Source: Fidelibacterota bacterium (GTDB lineage Bacteria > Fidelibacterota > UBA2242 > JAFGTP01). Taken from it: a stretch of 12,428 bases of DNA. The stretch lies in the NCBI GenBank assembly GCA_029939785.1, contig JAOZSG010000060.1, positions 1 to 12,428 of the forward strand, in the 5' to 3' direction. The notes beneath the pieces were generated by a model. That model had not been told where the DNA came from and searched no databases. It saw nothing but the letters and a program-made list of their open reading frames with translations. Below are positions 1 to 5,783 of this stretch, in pieces. Within the stretch, counting starts at the first letter, position 1. Every line of letters starts with the position of its first letter. Position numbers and translations under genes: made by a program.

Positions 1-2
1 CA

Positions 3-71
3 GGAGGACAGAGTGTGGGAAAAATGCAAGAAATTAGACTTTTTACGAGTGCATCAATAATAATTAATTAA
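3..71 (+). CDS. 3' end of an unidentified gene (partial)
   Basis: The window opens inside an open frame with no start. Two plus-strand readings are possible. One begins at base 3, gives a tail containing SVGKMQEIRLFTSASIIIN, and stops with TAA at 69-71. The other begins at base 1, gives WEKCKKLDFLRVHQ, and stops at 58-60. I prefer the first because it looks more like folded protein (glycine turn, then an alternating hydrophobic strand). It would end convergently on the dipeptidase, with the two stop codons overlapping by two bases. Only about 22 codons are visible, so neither family nor frame is secure. Confidence 0.3.
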   Translation, partial: GGQSVGKMQEIRLFTSASIIIN

Positions 72-1270
72 CGTTCTTTCAGTTTTTCTACCTCACGAAA
101 AACTCTCATAAAATTTCCACCCCAGATTTTTATTATATCTTCTTCCGAATAACCTCGTTTCACTAACTCCTTTGTAATATTCCCCATTTCACTGACATCG
201 AAGCAATCTTTGAGACCGCCACCTCCATCAAAGTCAGTGCCGATTCCCACATGATCAATTCCGATTAAATTTACAATATGATCAATATGATCTATAGCAT
301 CGGAAACAGTTGCTAAGGGGGCCGGGAACTCACGATTAAAAGCATACCATTCTTCAAGAGCAATATTTTTTTCTTTTTCTGGAAGATTGCTGTAATGTGG
401 ATATTTTTGTTTCCATGCTGCTTTGGCTGAATCATGCTCTGCACTTGTTTCCATAGTTTTCACATACCCTGACAAAATACACATCTGAATTACACCATTG
501 TTCTCTTTAAGTTTCAGTAACATATCATCGTTCATATTTCGTGGGTTATCACAAATTGCTCTGGCACAGGAATGAGAAGCGATTACAGGTGCTTTTGATA
601 ATTTTATTACATCATAAAATGCGTCATCAGAAATATGAGATACATCAATGATCATTCCTAAATTGTTCATTTTGGTTACAACTTTTTTACCGAATTTTGA
701 AAGACCTTTATACTCTGTACTATCTGTGGAAGAATCACAAATATCATTATTTTTTGTATGGCAAAGTGTAATGTATCTAACGCCTTTATTATAATATTCT
801 TTTACCAGAGAAATATCGTTTCCAATAGCATATCCGTTTTCTATACCAATGTAAATTGCTCGTTTTCCGGTTTTTTCAATTCTATAAGCATCTTCAGGTT
901 TAGTTGCAATTTCTGCCAGATGAGAGTTTCTTTTTACTACAGCATAAATTGAATCAATGATATTATGGGTTTTCTGAATAACTGCTTGATTGCCCTCGTC
1001 ATTTCTCTTTCCCTGACCTACAAAAGCTGCGAAAAACTGAGCATCCAATCCTCCTTCTTTCATGCGGATGAAATCAACTTTGCTTCCATTTTGATTTGGA
1101 TCATGTTTTATGCCTGGATTAAATCCTCTTCCCATAAACCGCAATGGCGTATCACAATGTGTATCGATTGTTAATGCTTTATCATGTATCTTTCGAGCTT
1201 TATTTTCTATATTCTGACTACATGATACCAACAGAATTGTCGATATAAAGATAATATGTAAATTTTTCAT
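68..1270 (-). CDS. Lipoprotein membrane dipeptidase, peptidase family M19
   Basis: A 400-residue zinc dipeptidase of the renal dipeptidase family (M19), which hydrolyses dipeptides, often including D-amino-acid C-terminal residues. The N-terminus is a lipoprotein signal with lipobox L14-V-S-C17, so the mature enzyme should be lipid-anchored in the cell envelope. The residues expected to bind the two zinc ions are all present: H38 and D40 in THCDTP, E144 in IGIENG, H212 in DVSHISD and H233 in ASHSCARA (21 residues apart, as in the mammalian enzyme). D346 in GTDFDGG is the family's catalytic/substrate aspartate. The length is normal for the family. The start is ATG at 1270, preceded by AGAGGA. 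It is a single gene with its own promoter upstream. A role in peptide scavenging or cell-wall peptide turnover is inference; the family call is secure. Confidence 0.93.
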   Translation of the reverse strand: MKNLHIIFISTILLVSCSQNIENKARKIHDKALTIDTHCDTPLRFMGRGFNPGIKHDPNQNGSKVDFIRMKEGGLDAQFFAAFVGQGKRNDEGNQAVIQKTHNIIDSIYAVVKRNSHLAEIATKPEDAYRIEKTGKRAIYIGIENGYAIGNDISLVKEYYNKGVRYITLCHTKNNDICDSSTDSTEYKGLSKFGKKVVTKMNNLGMIIDVSHISDDAFYDVIKLSKAPVIASHSCARAICDNPRNMNDDMLLKLKENNGVIQMCILSGYVKTMETSAEHDSAKAAWKQKYPHYSNLPEKEKNIALEEWYAFNREFPAPLATVSDAIDHIDHIVNLIGIDHVGIGTDFDGGGGLKDCFDVSEMGNITKELVKRGYSEEDIIKIWGGNFMRVFREVEKLKER

Positions 1271-1299
1271 TTTGTCCTCTGAGTTGAATTTGTTTTAGA

Positions 1300-1333
1300 C
1301 AGAATTTATAGAAAATGATGTTTTAAAAACAAA
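1300..1333 (-). promoter_or_regulatory. Bacteroidota-type promoter of the dipeptidase gene
   Basis: On the minus strand TTTG (1330-1333) is followed after 21 nt by TAAATTCTG (1300-1308), one base off the TAnnTTTG consensus of the Bacteroidota housekeeping sigma factor. It lies about 30 nt upstream of the dipeptidase ATG. This is a pattern match only. The rest of the interval between the dipeptidase and the broken gene at 1373 holds nothing else I can name. Confidence 0.35.
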
Positions 1334-1372
1334 CATAAAATTAAAGATAATTATCTCAGCACTTTTGCTATC

Positions 1373-1553
1373 TTAATATTCTATTTTTATGAGTTTATTA
1401 ATGATGGTAGTAAAGTCTGAATTCTTCTCTTTTGCAAACAATATGTTGATTTCTTCAAGGTATGCAGGATTTTTTTTGCCTCACTAAAAATTTTAAAATC
1501 ATTTTAATTCTTTATTTAATTGCTCAGTTAATGTTTAATTCTGGAGTTTTCAT
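1373..1553 (-). pseudogene. Short frameshifted gene of unknown family
   Basis: Read on the minus strand, this is a roughly 60-codon gene that needs two single-base frame corrections. ATG at 1553 starts MKTPELNI. The frame then moves to one reading LTEQLNKELK. It moves again at an AAAA run into one reading NDFKIFSEAKKNPAYLEE and on to INILFAKEKNSDF, ending at TAA 1373-1375. The last segment (about 1373-1503) has convincing amphipathic helical composition, but it has no start codon and a TAA just upstream. I do not recognise the family. Its ATG overlaps the stop of the small ORF upstream (ATGA), which suggests the two were once translationally coupled. The coding look of all three pieces is my judgement, so the pseudogene call is moderate. 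Confidence 0.45.
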
Positions 1554-1663
1554 TTGTAAAGATACCTCAATTTTTTATACAAAGTTAATTCCATTTGATA
1601 AGAAAATTCAGTTTCCTTTACATATCTTTTTATTATGATAAGATTTTTTGATATTTTTATCAT
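1550..1663 (-). CDS. Possible 37-residue ORF overlapping the broken gene
   Basis: The minus-strand ORF starts at ATG 1663 and ends at TGA 1550-1552. It encodes 37 basic and aromatic residues (starting MIKISKNLIIIKRYVKE, ending KKLRYLYK). Its stop overlaps the next ATG in an ATGA junction, the usual sign of coupled genes. A weak GGA lies about 8 nt before the start. It may instead be the N-terminal part of one decayed gene continuing into 1373-1553. No known domain is recognisable, and an ORF this short in AT-rich DNA can arise by chance. Confidence 0.25.
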   Translation of the reverse strand: MIKISKNLIIIKRYVKETEFSYQMELTLYKKLRYLYK

Positions 1664-1684
1664 TTAGTTATTCCATGGAAAATA

Positions 1685-1715
1685 TTGTAAGTAAAGAGAA
1701 AAAACGGTAAAATTG
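1685..1715 (+). promoter_or_regulatory. Possible promoter upstream of the Zn-ribbon gene
   Basis: ATTG (TTG at 1685-1687), then 20 nt, then TAAAATTG (1708-1715), one mismatch from TAnnTTTG. It would give a 5' leader of about 160 nt before the Zn-ribbon gene. That leader (1716-1885) contains a short ATG ORF at 1751 closed by TAG at 1793 and no structure I can name. Confidence 0.2.
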
Positions 1716-1885
1716 AATTAAATAAATTTAAATAAGTTTGGCTTCTTTCTATGATCAGGAAATTATTAAAAAATTGGGATGAGTGGCGTAATTAGCTTGA
1801 TAAAAACCATGACAAAATATAATCTCAGAAAACCTAATAGTATCAGGAGTTTTTTAAGTTAACACAAAAAATAAGGAGAGTAAAA

Positions 1886-2095
1886 ATTACAACATTATCT
1901 TATGTATGTCCAAAATGCAGAAATACTGAGTTTAAAACTGATGAAATTAGAACAACCGGTGGTGCTTTTGCTAAAATATTTGATGTACAGAATAAAAAGT
2001 TTACAGCAGTGATTTGTACCAGATGTAAATATACTGAATTATTTCAAGCTGAATCAAGTACTTTGGGTAATATTTTTGATTTCTTCACAAATTAG
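1886..2095 (+). CDS. Zn-ribbon nucleic-acid-binding-type protein (COG3478/DUF2082 family), apparent ATT start
   Basis: The 69-codon frame encodes a small zinc-ribbon protein. CPKC near residues 8-11 and CTRC near residues 46-49 form the four-cysteine knuckles, separated by the family signature EIRTTGGAFAKIFDVQNKKF, with a conserved end STLGNIFDFFT. This matches the family annotated as predicted nucleic-acid-binding Zn-ribbon proteins; the actual function is unknown. The start is odd. No ATG, GTG or TTG lies in frame between the upstream stop (TAG 1838-1840) and the first cysteine. The only plausible site is ATT at 1886, with AGGAG at 1874-1878 seven bases before it. It is either a rare ATT start, as known for infC, or a gene that has lost its start by one base change. 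The protein body is intact. A weak TTCACAA/TTGTGAA hairpin spans the stop. Confidence 0.75.
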   Translation: MTTLSYVCPKCRNTEFKTDEIRTTGGAFAKIFDVQNKKFTAVICTRCKYTELFQAESSTLGNIFDFFTN

Positions 2096-2155
2096 ATTTT
2101 GTTGTGAATTTATAGATAAAATTAACAGAAGTATCAAAAGTTAAATGAAAAAAAT

Positions 2156-2231
2156 AGTCAAGATTAATGTGATAACCAGGATGAAAAAGAATGTTAGTCT
2201 TCATGTAAATCCTGTTAATACTGTCAAAAAA
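2156..2231 (+). repeat. Imperfect palindromic intergenic repeat, copy 1
   Basis: Left part AGTCAAGATTAATGTGATAA followed by an AGGAT block; right part TAAATCCTGTTAATACTGTC. The right arm is roughly the reverse complement of the left, so the RNA could fold into an imperfect hairpin. The same element recurs at 11701-11775 with about three quarters identity, and both copies end just before a ribosome binding site and start codon. The AGGATTAACA-type unit resembles a dispersed repeat I associate with FCB-group genomes, but that is recollection, not a search. Confidence 0.6.
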
Positions 2232-2247
2232 TATTTAGGAGGCTAAT

Positions 2248-2691
2248 ATGTGTAAATACATGAATGTTACAGAACCTCACAGACTTCTTACACCAGGAAG
2301 TGTAATTCTTGTCAGTGTTGGAAATGGAAAATAAGATAATATTTTTTCAGTTGCATGGAATATGCCTATTCGTAAAAATCCGGCAATGGTAGCAATTCTT
2401 AGTGGTAAACGCCACTATTCTTATAAATTCATGCAGGAAACCGGTGAGTTTGGGATAAATATTCCCGATGCTACAATAGCAAAACAGGTAATTCAGTGTG
2501 GTAAAGTAAGTGGATATGAAATGAAGGATAAGTTTTCTGAGTTTGGATTCACGAGTTTCACTCGAGGCTATTCATATTTCGCCATTTCAGGGCAATATCC
2601 TATATCCAAATTTAACCATTTTAACTATTTCAACCAATTCAACTCTTCTTCACTTCGTTTCGCAGAGCACGCCAATTCAACTAACCATTAA
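2248..2691 (+). pseudogene. Broken flavin-reductase-like (FMN-binding split barrel) gene
   Basis: A strong AGGAGG (2237-2242) precedes ATG 2248. The frame reads TEPHRLLTPGSVILVSVGNGK and meets TAA at 2332-2334 (codon 29). It continues in the same frame with DNIFSVAWNMPIRKNPAMVA, then LSGKRHYSYKF, GEFGINIPD and VSGYEMKDKFSEFGFT. This order is typical of flavin reductase/flavoredoxin-like proteins, which bind FMN in a split barrel. The codon at the stop would be a polar residue in relatives, so one substitution (for example AAA or GAA to TAA) explains it. From about 2551 the frame runs into low-complexity repeat sequence that does not resemble the family C-terminus, so the end of the gene is also lost. 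An ORF restarting at ATG 2362 would lack the first barrel strand. The gene is probably non-functional. Confidence 0.8.
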
Positions 2692-2693
2692 AC
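2551..2693 (+). repeat. Repeat-like insertion replacing the flavin-reductase C-terminus
   Basis: Sequence quality changes sharply at about 2551. It starts with a small perfect hairpin (CGAGT-TTC-ACTCG, 2552-2564). Pyrimidine-rich tracts follow, with short internal repeats (AACCATTTTAACTATTTCAACC; CCAATTCAACT, then GCCAATTCAACT) and CACTTCGTTTCGCAGAGC. The frame stays open but translates to low-complexity F/N/S-rich sequence unlike the gene before it. I read it as a non-coding dispersed element of a kind common in Bacteroidota intergenic DNA. There is no second copy in this window and no clear target duplication. Confidence 0.45.
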
Positions 2694-2732
2694 TGTTATG
2701 ATTTCGGGAGTACTGAACTCAGGAATTTGTTA

Positions 2733-3830
2733 TTATTTTATACATTCATAAATAATGAACTTTACATTTTCTGCAATAATTTTAACTTCTCTGAAAATTT
2801 TTTCGATATGAACTTTGTAGTTTAAGTGTTGATTTGCAACGAGTTGAAACCGACCGTTTGTTTTCAGACATCTATGAGTTTCTTTAAACAACCCCAGTGA
2901 AATTTCAATATTTATTTCGTATTCAAAATGAAATGGTGGATTAGAAACTACCAGATCAAAATACTCTGAATCAAAATCTTCAAGATTATCTTTGTAATGG
3001 AAATATGTGTTCTCTTTATTGAGGTTTAGTTTTGAGGATTCAATTGCTAGAAATGAATTATCCAGTAAATGGATTTCTGCTTCAGGATTTTGAGAACGAA
3101 TTATATAGGCTAATATTCCATTTCCCGATGCCATATCCAAAACTCGTCGATCTTTAGGACTTACGTTCAAATGGTCAATTAAAAATCTGCTTGCCGGATC
3201 AATCTTTTTTGAGGAGAAAACACCAAAATATTGTTGAAGTGAGATGTTGTCATCAAACCTAACAGTATTTATTATTGGTATTTGTTTAAATGACTTTTTC
3301 CTTTTTAAGATTAGCAGACGAGATTTTTTCCATGCTCTACTTTGCTCAACTTGTTCAAAAAACTCTTCAGCAATTTTTATAATTTGAGGTGTAAAATGTC
3401 TAGTCATAAATGAGCAAATGACAAATAATTCTTTATCTAAACACTGAGATAACTGATACAGATAGAGGCTAAACAGTTCCAGAGATTTTGGTATTTTTAT
3501 AATACCTGTTTTTATTGTATTTGGTAATGGTTCAAGTGATGAATACCATTGACTATTTGGTATGTTTAACTTGTTAAGTTTCGCGTTATTAAAAATGGCT
3601 TTTTGTTGGCTATTGTGATCTATAATTGTGATTGGAGATAATTCACTCAAAATGCAACTTAAAAATCCAAAACGATCATTAAAAATCGCGAGAGATTTAA
3701 TATTTAAATCCATTTTGTCTATATATTTTATTAAATATTCGTCAGCGGAATTCCATGGTTTTAGGGAGCGATTTTCACTTTTGGGGTATCGGATAATATT
3801 GTAATTTTCATTTTTGTATTTAAATACCAT
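2733..3830 (-). CDS. rlmG: 23S rRNA (guanine-N2)-methyltransferase RlmG
   Basis: The 365-residue product matches the two-domain RsmC/RlmG architecture. The N-terminal half is a degenerate methyltransferase-like domain, with KPWNSADEYLIKYI near residue 25 and IFNDRFGFLSCILSE near residue 50, which align well with E. coli RlmG. A conserved AWKKSRLL follows. The C-terminal half is the catalytic domain, with the SAM-binding motif VLDMASGNG (D232 to G238) and the amino-methyltransferase motif N297-P-P-F300. RlmG uses SAM to methylate N2 of G1835 in E. coli 23S rRNA numbering. The length is close to the 378 residues of E. coli RlmG. RsmC (16S G1207) is the main alternative, but the N-terminal match favours RlmG. 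It is a single gene, divergent from the patatin gene, with only a weak Shine-Dalgarno (AAAGAA) but a strong promoter. Confidence 0.82.
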   Translation of the reverse strand: MVFKYKNENYNIIRYPKSENRSLKPWNSADEYLIKYIDKMDLNIKSLAIFNDRFGFLSCILSELSPITIIDHNSQQKAIFNNAKLNKLNIPNSQWYSSLEPLPNTIKTGIIKIPKSLELFSLYLYQLSQCLDKELFVICSFMTRHFTPQIIKIAEEFFEQVEQSRAWKKSRLLILKRKKSFKQIPIINTVRFDDNISLQQYFGVFSSKKIDPASRFLIDHLNVSPKDRRVLDMASGNGILAYIIRSQNPEAEIHLLDNSFLAIESSKLNLNKENTYFHYKDNLEDFDSEYFDLVVSNPPFHFEYEINIEISLGLFKETHRCLKTNGRFQLVANQHLNYKVHIEKIFREVKIIAENVKFIIYECIK

Positions 3831-3867
3831 TTGGATTCTTTAATGTTTATTCATTCATATATTTTTT

Positions 3868-3899
3868 CAAATGTATGAAAAAAAGTAGATTCAAACAAA
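3868..3899 (-). promoter_or_regulatory. Bacteroidota-type promoter of rlmG (perfect consensus)
   Basis: On the minus strand TTTG (3896-3899), a 20-nt spacer, then TACATTTG (3868-3875): an exact match to TTTG-N19-21-TAnnTTTG. It sits about 38 nt before the rlmG ATG. It is the best promoter in the window and the strongest sequence support for a Bacteroidota-type sigma factor. Confidence 0.6.
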
Positions 3900-3959
3900 T
3901 ATGATGTATAGAGAATATTAGAATAGTATTAAGTAACTGTAAATTTATATTTTATTTAA

Positions 3960-3989
3960 TTGAAAATATAAAAAATCCTGATATATTTA
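3960..3989 (+). promoter_or_regulatory. Possible promoter of the patatin gene
   Basis: TTG (3960-3962), 19 nt, then TATATTTA (3982-3989), one base from TAnnTTTG and about 45 nt upstream of the TTG start codon. The 204-nt interval 3831-4034 between the divergent genes holds this and the rlmG promoter and nothing else recognisable. Confidence 0.35.
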
Positions 3990-4034
3990 TTGGCGAATTA
4001 AGTAAATGAACAAAATATACAAAAGGATTATAAT

Positions 4035-4892
4035 TTGAACTTAGAAAATACAGCATTAATTTTGGAAGGTGGTGGACTAAGAGGTGTTTATTCCTCCGGA
4101 GTATTAAATTATCTTATGAAGAAGAGTATTTATTTTCCTTACGTCATTGGAGTTTCTATGGGTGCATGTAATGCAGCCAATTATATCTCTAAACAGGTTG
4201 AAAGAAATAAAATTGTCAATATTTCATTTGTAAACGATTCAAGATATTTAAGTTATCTTAGGTTAATACTAAAAGGCGAATTATTTGGAATGGATTTTAT
4301 TTTTAATACAATTCCTAACAATTTGATCCCTTTTGATTATGAGACTTTTTATAATAACGAACAGAAATGTATAACTACTGTCTCCGATTGTATCTCAGGA
4401 GAGCCATTATATTATGAAAAGAATGAACTTGGGAAGGATTATCTAAAAGTTCTTCAGGCTTCTTCGAGTCTGCCATTTATAGCAAAACCTGTAAAATTTA
4501 GAGGGAAAATTTTGATGGATGGAGGTTTGTCTGATTCCATTCCAATTAAAAAAAGTATCAAAGATGGAAATAAAAAGCATGTATTAATATTGACACAACC
4601 AAAAGGATATCGAAAACCAAAATCAAACTCATCAAAATATGCCAAAATCAAATATTTTAAATACAAAGGTCTTATAAAATGTCTTCAGACTCGGACTAAT
4701 AGATATAATAAAACAATGGATTATATTGATCAGTTAGAAGAACGAGGAGAAGTGTTTGTTATTCGTCCTAAATTGCCATTGAATATTGGACGTGTTGAAC
4801 GAAATAAACCAAAACTTTATGAAGCTTATGATAAAGGCTATAATGATATGAAAATTCTTTTTGAAAATATGGTGTTATATTTAGGTAAATAA
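4035..4892 (+). CDS. Patatin-like phospholipase (YjjU-type)
   Basis: The 285-residue patatin-family serine lipid hydrolase shows the full catalytic set. ALILEGGGLRGVYSSGVL near residues 7-24 provides the glycine-rich oxyanion loop. GVSMGA carries the nucleophile elbow G-x-S-x-G with S41. DGG with D162 (MDGGLSDSIP) completes the Ser-Asp dyad. The C-terminal stretch MDYIDQLEERGEVFVIRP followed by LPLNIGRVERN is typical of the bacterial YjjU-like subgroup. There is no signal peptide, so it is probably cytoplasmic or membrane-peripheral. The substrate is unknown; acyl-ester hydrolysis of phospholipids is family knowledge. Translation must begin at TTG 4035, since no ATG or GTG lies in frame before the upstream stop, and AAAGGA precedes it at suitable spacing. 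It is a stand-alone gene, convergent with the thioredoxin gene. Confidence 0.9.
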   Translation: MNLENTALILEGGGLRGVYSSGVLNYLMKKSIYFPYVIGVSMGACNAANYISKQVERNKIVNISFVNDSRYLSYLRLILKGELFGMDFIFNTIPNNLIPFDYETFYNNEQKCITTVSDCISGEPLYYEKNELGKDYLKVLQASSSLPFIAKPVKFRGKILMDGGLSDSIPIKKSIKDGNKKHVLILTQPKGYRKPKSNSSKYAKIKYFKYKGLIKCLQTRTNRYNKTMDYIDQLEERGEVFVIRPKLPLNIGRVERNKPKLYEAYDKGYNDMKILFENMVLYLGK

Positions 4893-4894
4893 AT

Positions 4895-4935
4895 GACAAA
4901 GACGAACAAAAAGAGGGGGAATGTTCGTCTTTGTC
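4895..4935. terminator. Perfect 14-bp inverted repeat between convergent genes
   Basis: GACAAAGACGAACA (4895-4908) and TGTTCGTCTTTGTC (4922-4935) are exact reverse complements around a 13-nt purine loop containing GGGGG. It starts two bases after the patatin stop and ends 18 bases before the thioredoxin stop, so it could end or protect both transcripts. Neither side has a U-tract, so it is not a textbook intrinsic terminator. Confidence 0.5.
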
Positions 4936-4953
4936 GGCGAAGAGAAGTTTTTA

Positions 4954-5307
4954 TTATACTCCGAAAATATCAGAGAATGCTTTTTTAAAAGAATCTTTTG
5001 GAAGTGCTCCCATTGCCATTTGTGGTTTTCCATCTTTTGGGACAAAAAGAATAGAAGGAATACTTTGAATTCCAAATGCACCGGCAAGTTCCTGTTCAAC
5101 TCCAGTATCAACCTTATAAATATCAACTTTACCTTTGTATTCTACAGAAAGTTCTTCCAATATTGGAGCAACCATTTTGCAAGGTTGACACCAGTCAGCA
5201 TAGAAGTCAATTACAGCCGGGTTTTCACCTTTATAATTCCAATCCTTTTCAGCTTCAAAATCAAATATTTTATTTTTAAATTCGTCCTTTGTTAAATGTA
5301 CAGTCAT
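4954..5307 (-). CDS. Thioredoxin
   Basis: A 117-residue cytoplasmic thioredoxin-fold protein that transfers electrons from thioredoxin reductase to disulfides. The active site is W39-C40-Q-P-C43-K in FYADWCQPCKMVAPILEEL. The buried aspartate equivalent is D34 and the cis-proline is P84 (QSIPS). The second active-site position is Q, giving CQPC rather than the usual CGPC; this should shift redox potential or partner choice but is within the family range. An N-terminal extension of about ten residues (FDFEAEKDWNYKG before the first core strand) resembles Bacteroidota thioredoxins. No signal peptide is visible. The start is ATG 5307, with AAGGA about 7 nt before it. It is transcribed away from the DUF6132-like gene, and the promoters of the two share sequence. 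Confidence 0.92.
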   Translation of the reverse strand: MTVHLTKDEFKNKIFDFEAEKDWNYKGENPAVIDFYADWCQPCKMVAPILEELSVEYKGKVDIYKVDTGVEQELAGAFGIQSIPSILFVPKDGKPQMAMGALPKDSFKKAFSDIFGV

Positions 5308-5351
5308 TTTGTAGTCCTTTATATTTAGTTTTCGTTTTCAAAATTCACTTA

Positions 5352-5386
5352 ATAAGATATGATGATTTTAAAAAGGTTACAAATTT
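5352..5386 (-). promoter_or_regulatory. Thioredoxin promoter containing the AAATTTGTAAC element
   Basis: On the minus strand TTTG (5380-5383) lies inside AAATTTGTAAC and is followed after 20 nt by TATCTTAT (5352-5359). The mirror-image promoter at 5494-5525 has the same element, the same 20-nt spacing and TATCATAA. The minus-10 box is a weak match to TAnnTTTG; the case rests on the shared arrangement. Confidence 0.4.
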
Positions 5387-5506
5387 ATAACTCTTGATTC
5401 ACTATAAATTATTTTGTTTTAGTTTTAAAGTTCTGATCATGGAGAATATATTATTTATACCATTATTAAAGTTATTTATTGTTATTGTAAAAATTTGTAA
5501 CTTTTT
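5371..5506. repeat. Inverted repeat pair in the thioredoxin/DUF6132 divergent promoter region
   Basis: AAAAGGTTACAAATTT (5371-5386) and AAATTTGTAACTTTTT (5491-5506) are reverse complements at 15 of 16 positions, separated by 104 nt of AT-rich sequence. Each arm overlaps the minus-33 element of the gene on its side, so the pair could be two operator half-regions for one regulator or simply two copies of a shared promoter. The 5387-5490 stretch between them holds no gene or RNA I can recognise. Confidence 0.6.
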
Positions 5507-5525
5507 TGTTATTATATTATCATAA
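5494..5525 (+). promoter_or_regulatory. Promoter of the DUF6132-like gene, mirror of the thioredoxin promoter
   Basis: TTTG (5494-5497, within AAATTTGTAAC), 20 nt, then TATCATAA (5518-5525). Transcription would begin near 5532, upstream of both candidate start codons (GTG 5562 and ATG 5601). Confidence 0.4.
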
Positions 5526-5600
5526 AAGAAATAAAAATAATTTTTATAAGGAAAAATTTTCGTGAAAAGTAATATACTGACAAGAATCAGGGAGAAAAAA

Positions 5601-5756
5601 ATGGTTACAAGAATACTTGGCGTTGTAATAGGGGCTGCATTGGGTTTTGCTTATTATAAATTTGTTGGATGTAGATCTGGTGCTTGTCCGATAACAAGCA
5701 ATCCGTATATTAGTGTGATTTGGGGAGGTCTAATAGGATTTCTATTCACTGGTTAA
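5601..5756 (+). CDS. DUF6132-like small membrane protein
   Basis: A 51-residue protein with two membrane segments, TRILGVVIGAALGFAYYKF and SVIWGGLIGFLFTG. They are joined by a short loop with two cysteines in a C-x4-C arrangement, GCRSGACPITSNP. The loop and the two-helix plan match the small DUF6132 family of Bacteroidota; its function is not known. I choose ATG 5601 because AGGGAG stands six bases before it and the protein then starts directly at the first helix. GTG 5562, with AAGGA nine bases before it, is in frame and would add 13 basic residues (KSNILTRIREKK); both may be used. It is divergent from the thioredoxin gene with a matching promoter, which makes a redox link of the cysteine pair a reasonable guess, but only a guess. 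Confidence 0.75.
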   Translation: MVTRILGVVIGAALGFAYYKFVGCRSGACPITSNPYISVIWGGLIGFLFTG

Positions 5757-5783
5757 TAAATCTCCAGTGAAATATAACATTTT

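Noticed and set aside
1751..1885. An N-terminal extension of the Zn-ribbon protein starting at ATG 1751 in the same frame
   Set aside because: The frame contains TAG at 1793, TAA/TAG near 1835-1840 and other stops, and the Zn-ribbon family has no such extension.
2156..2231. A CRISPR repeat
   Set aside because: Only two copies about 9.5 kb apart, no regular spacers and no cas genes.
4921..5295. Plus-strand open frames of 124 and 67 codons opposite the thioredoxin gene
   Set aside because: They are antisense shadows: the minus-strand frame encodes a complete thioredoxin with its active site and ribosome site.
5308..5560. A selenocysteine tRNA or small RNA gene upstream of selB
   Set aside because: No acceptor/T-arm pattern such as GGTTCRANNCC is present; the interval is AT-rich promoter DNA.
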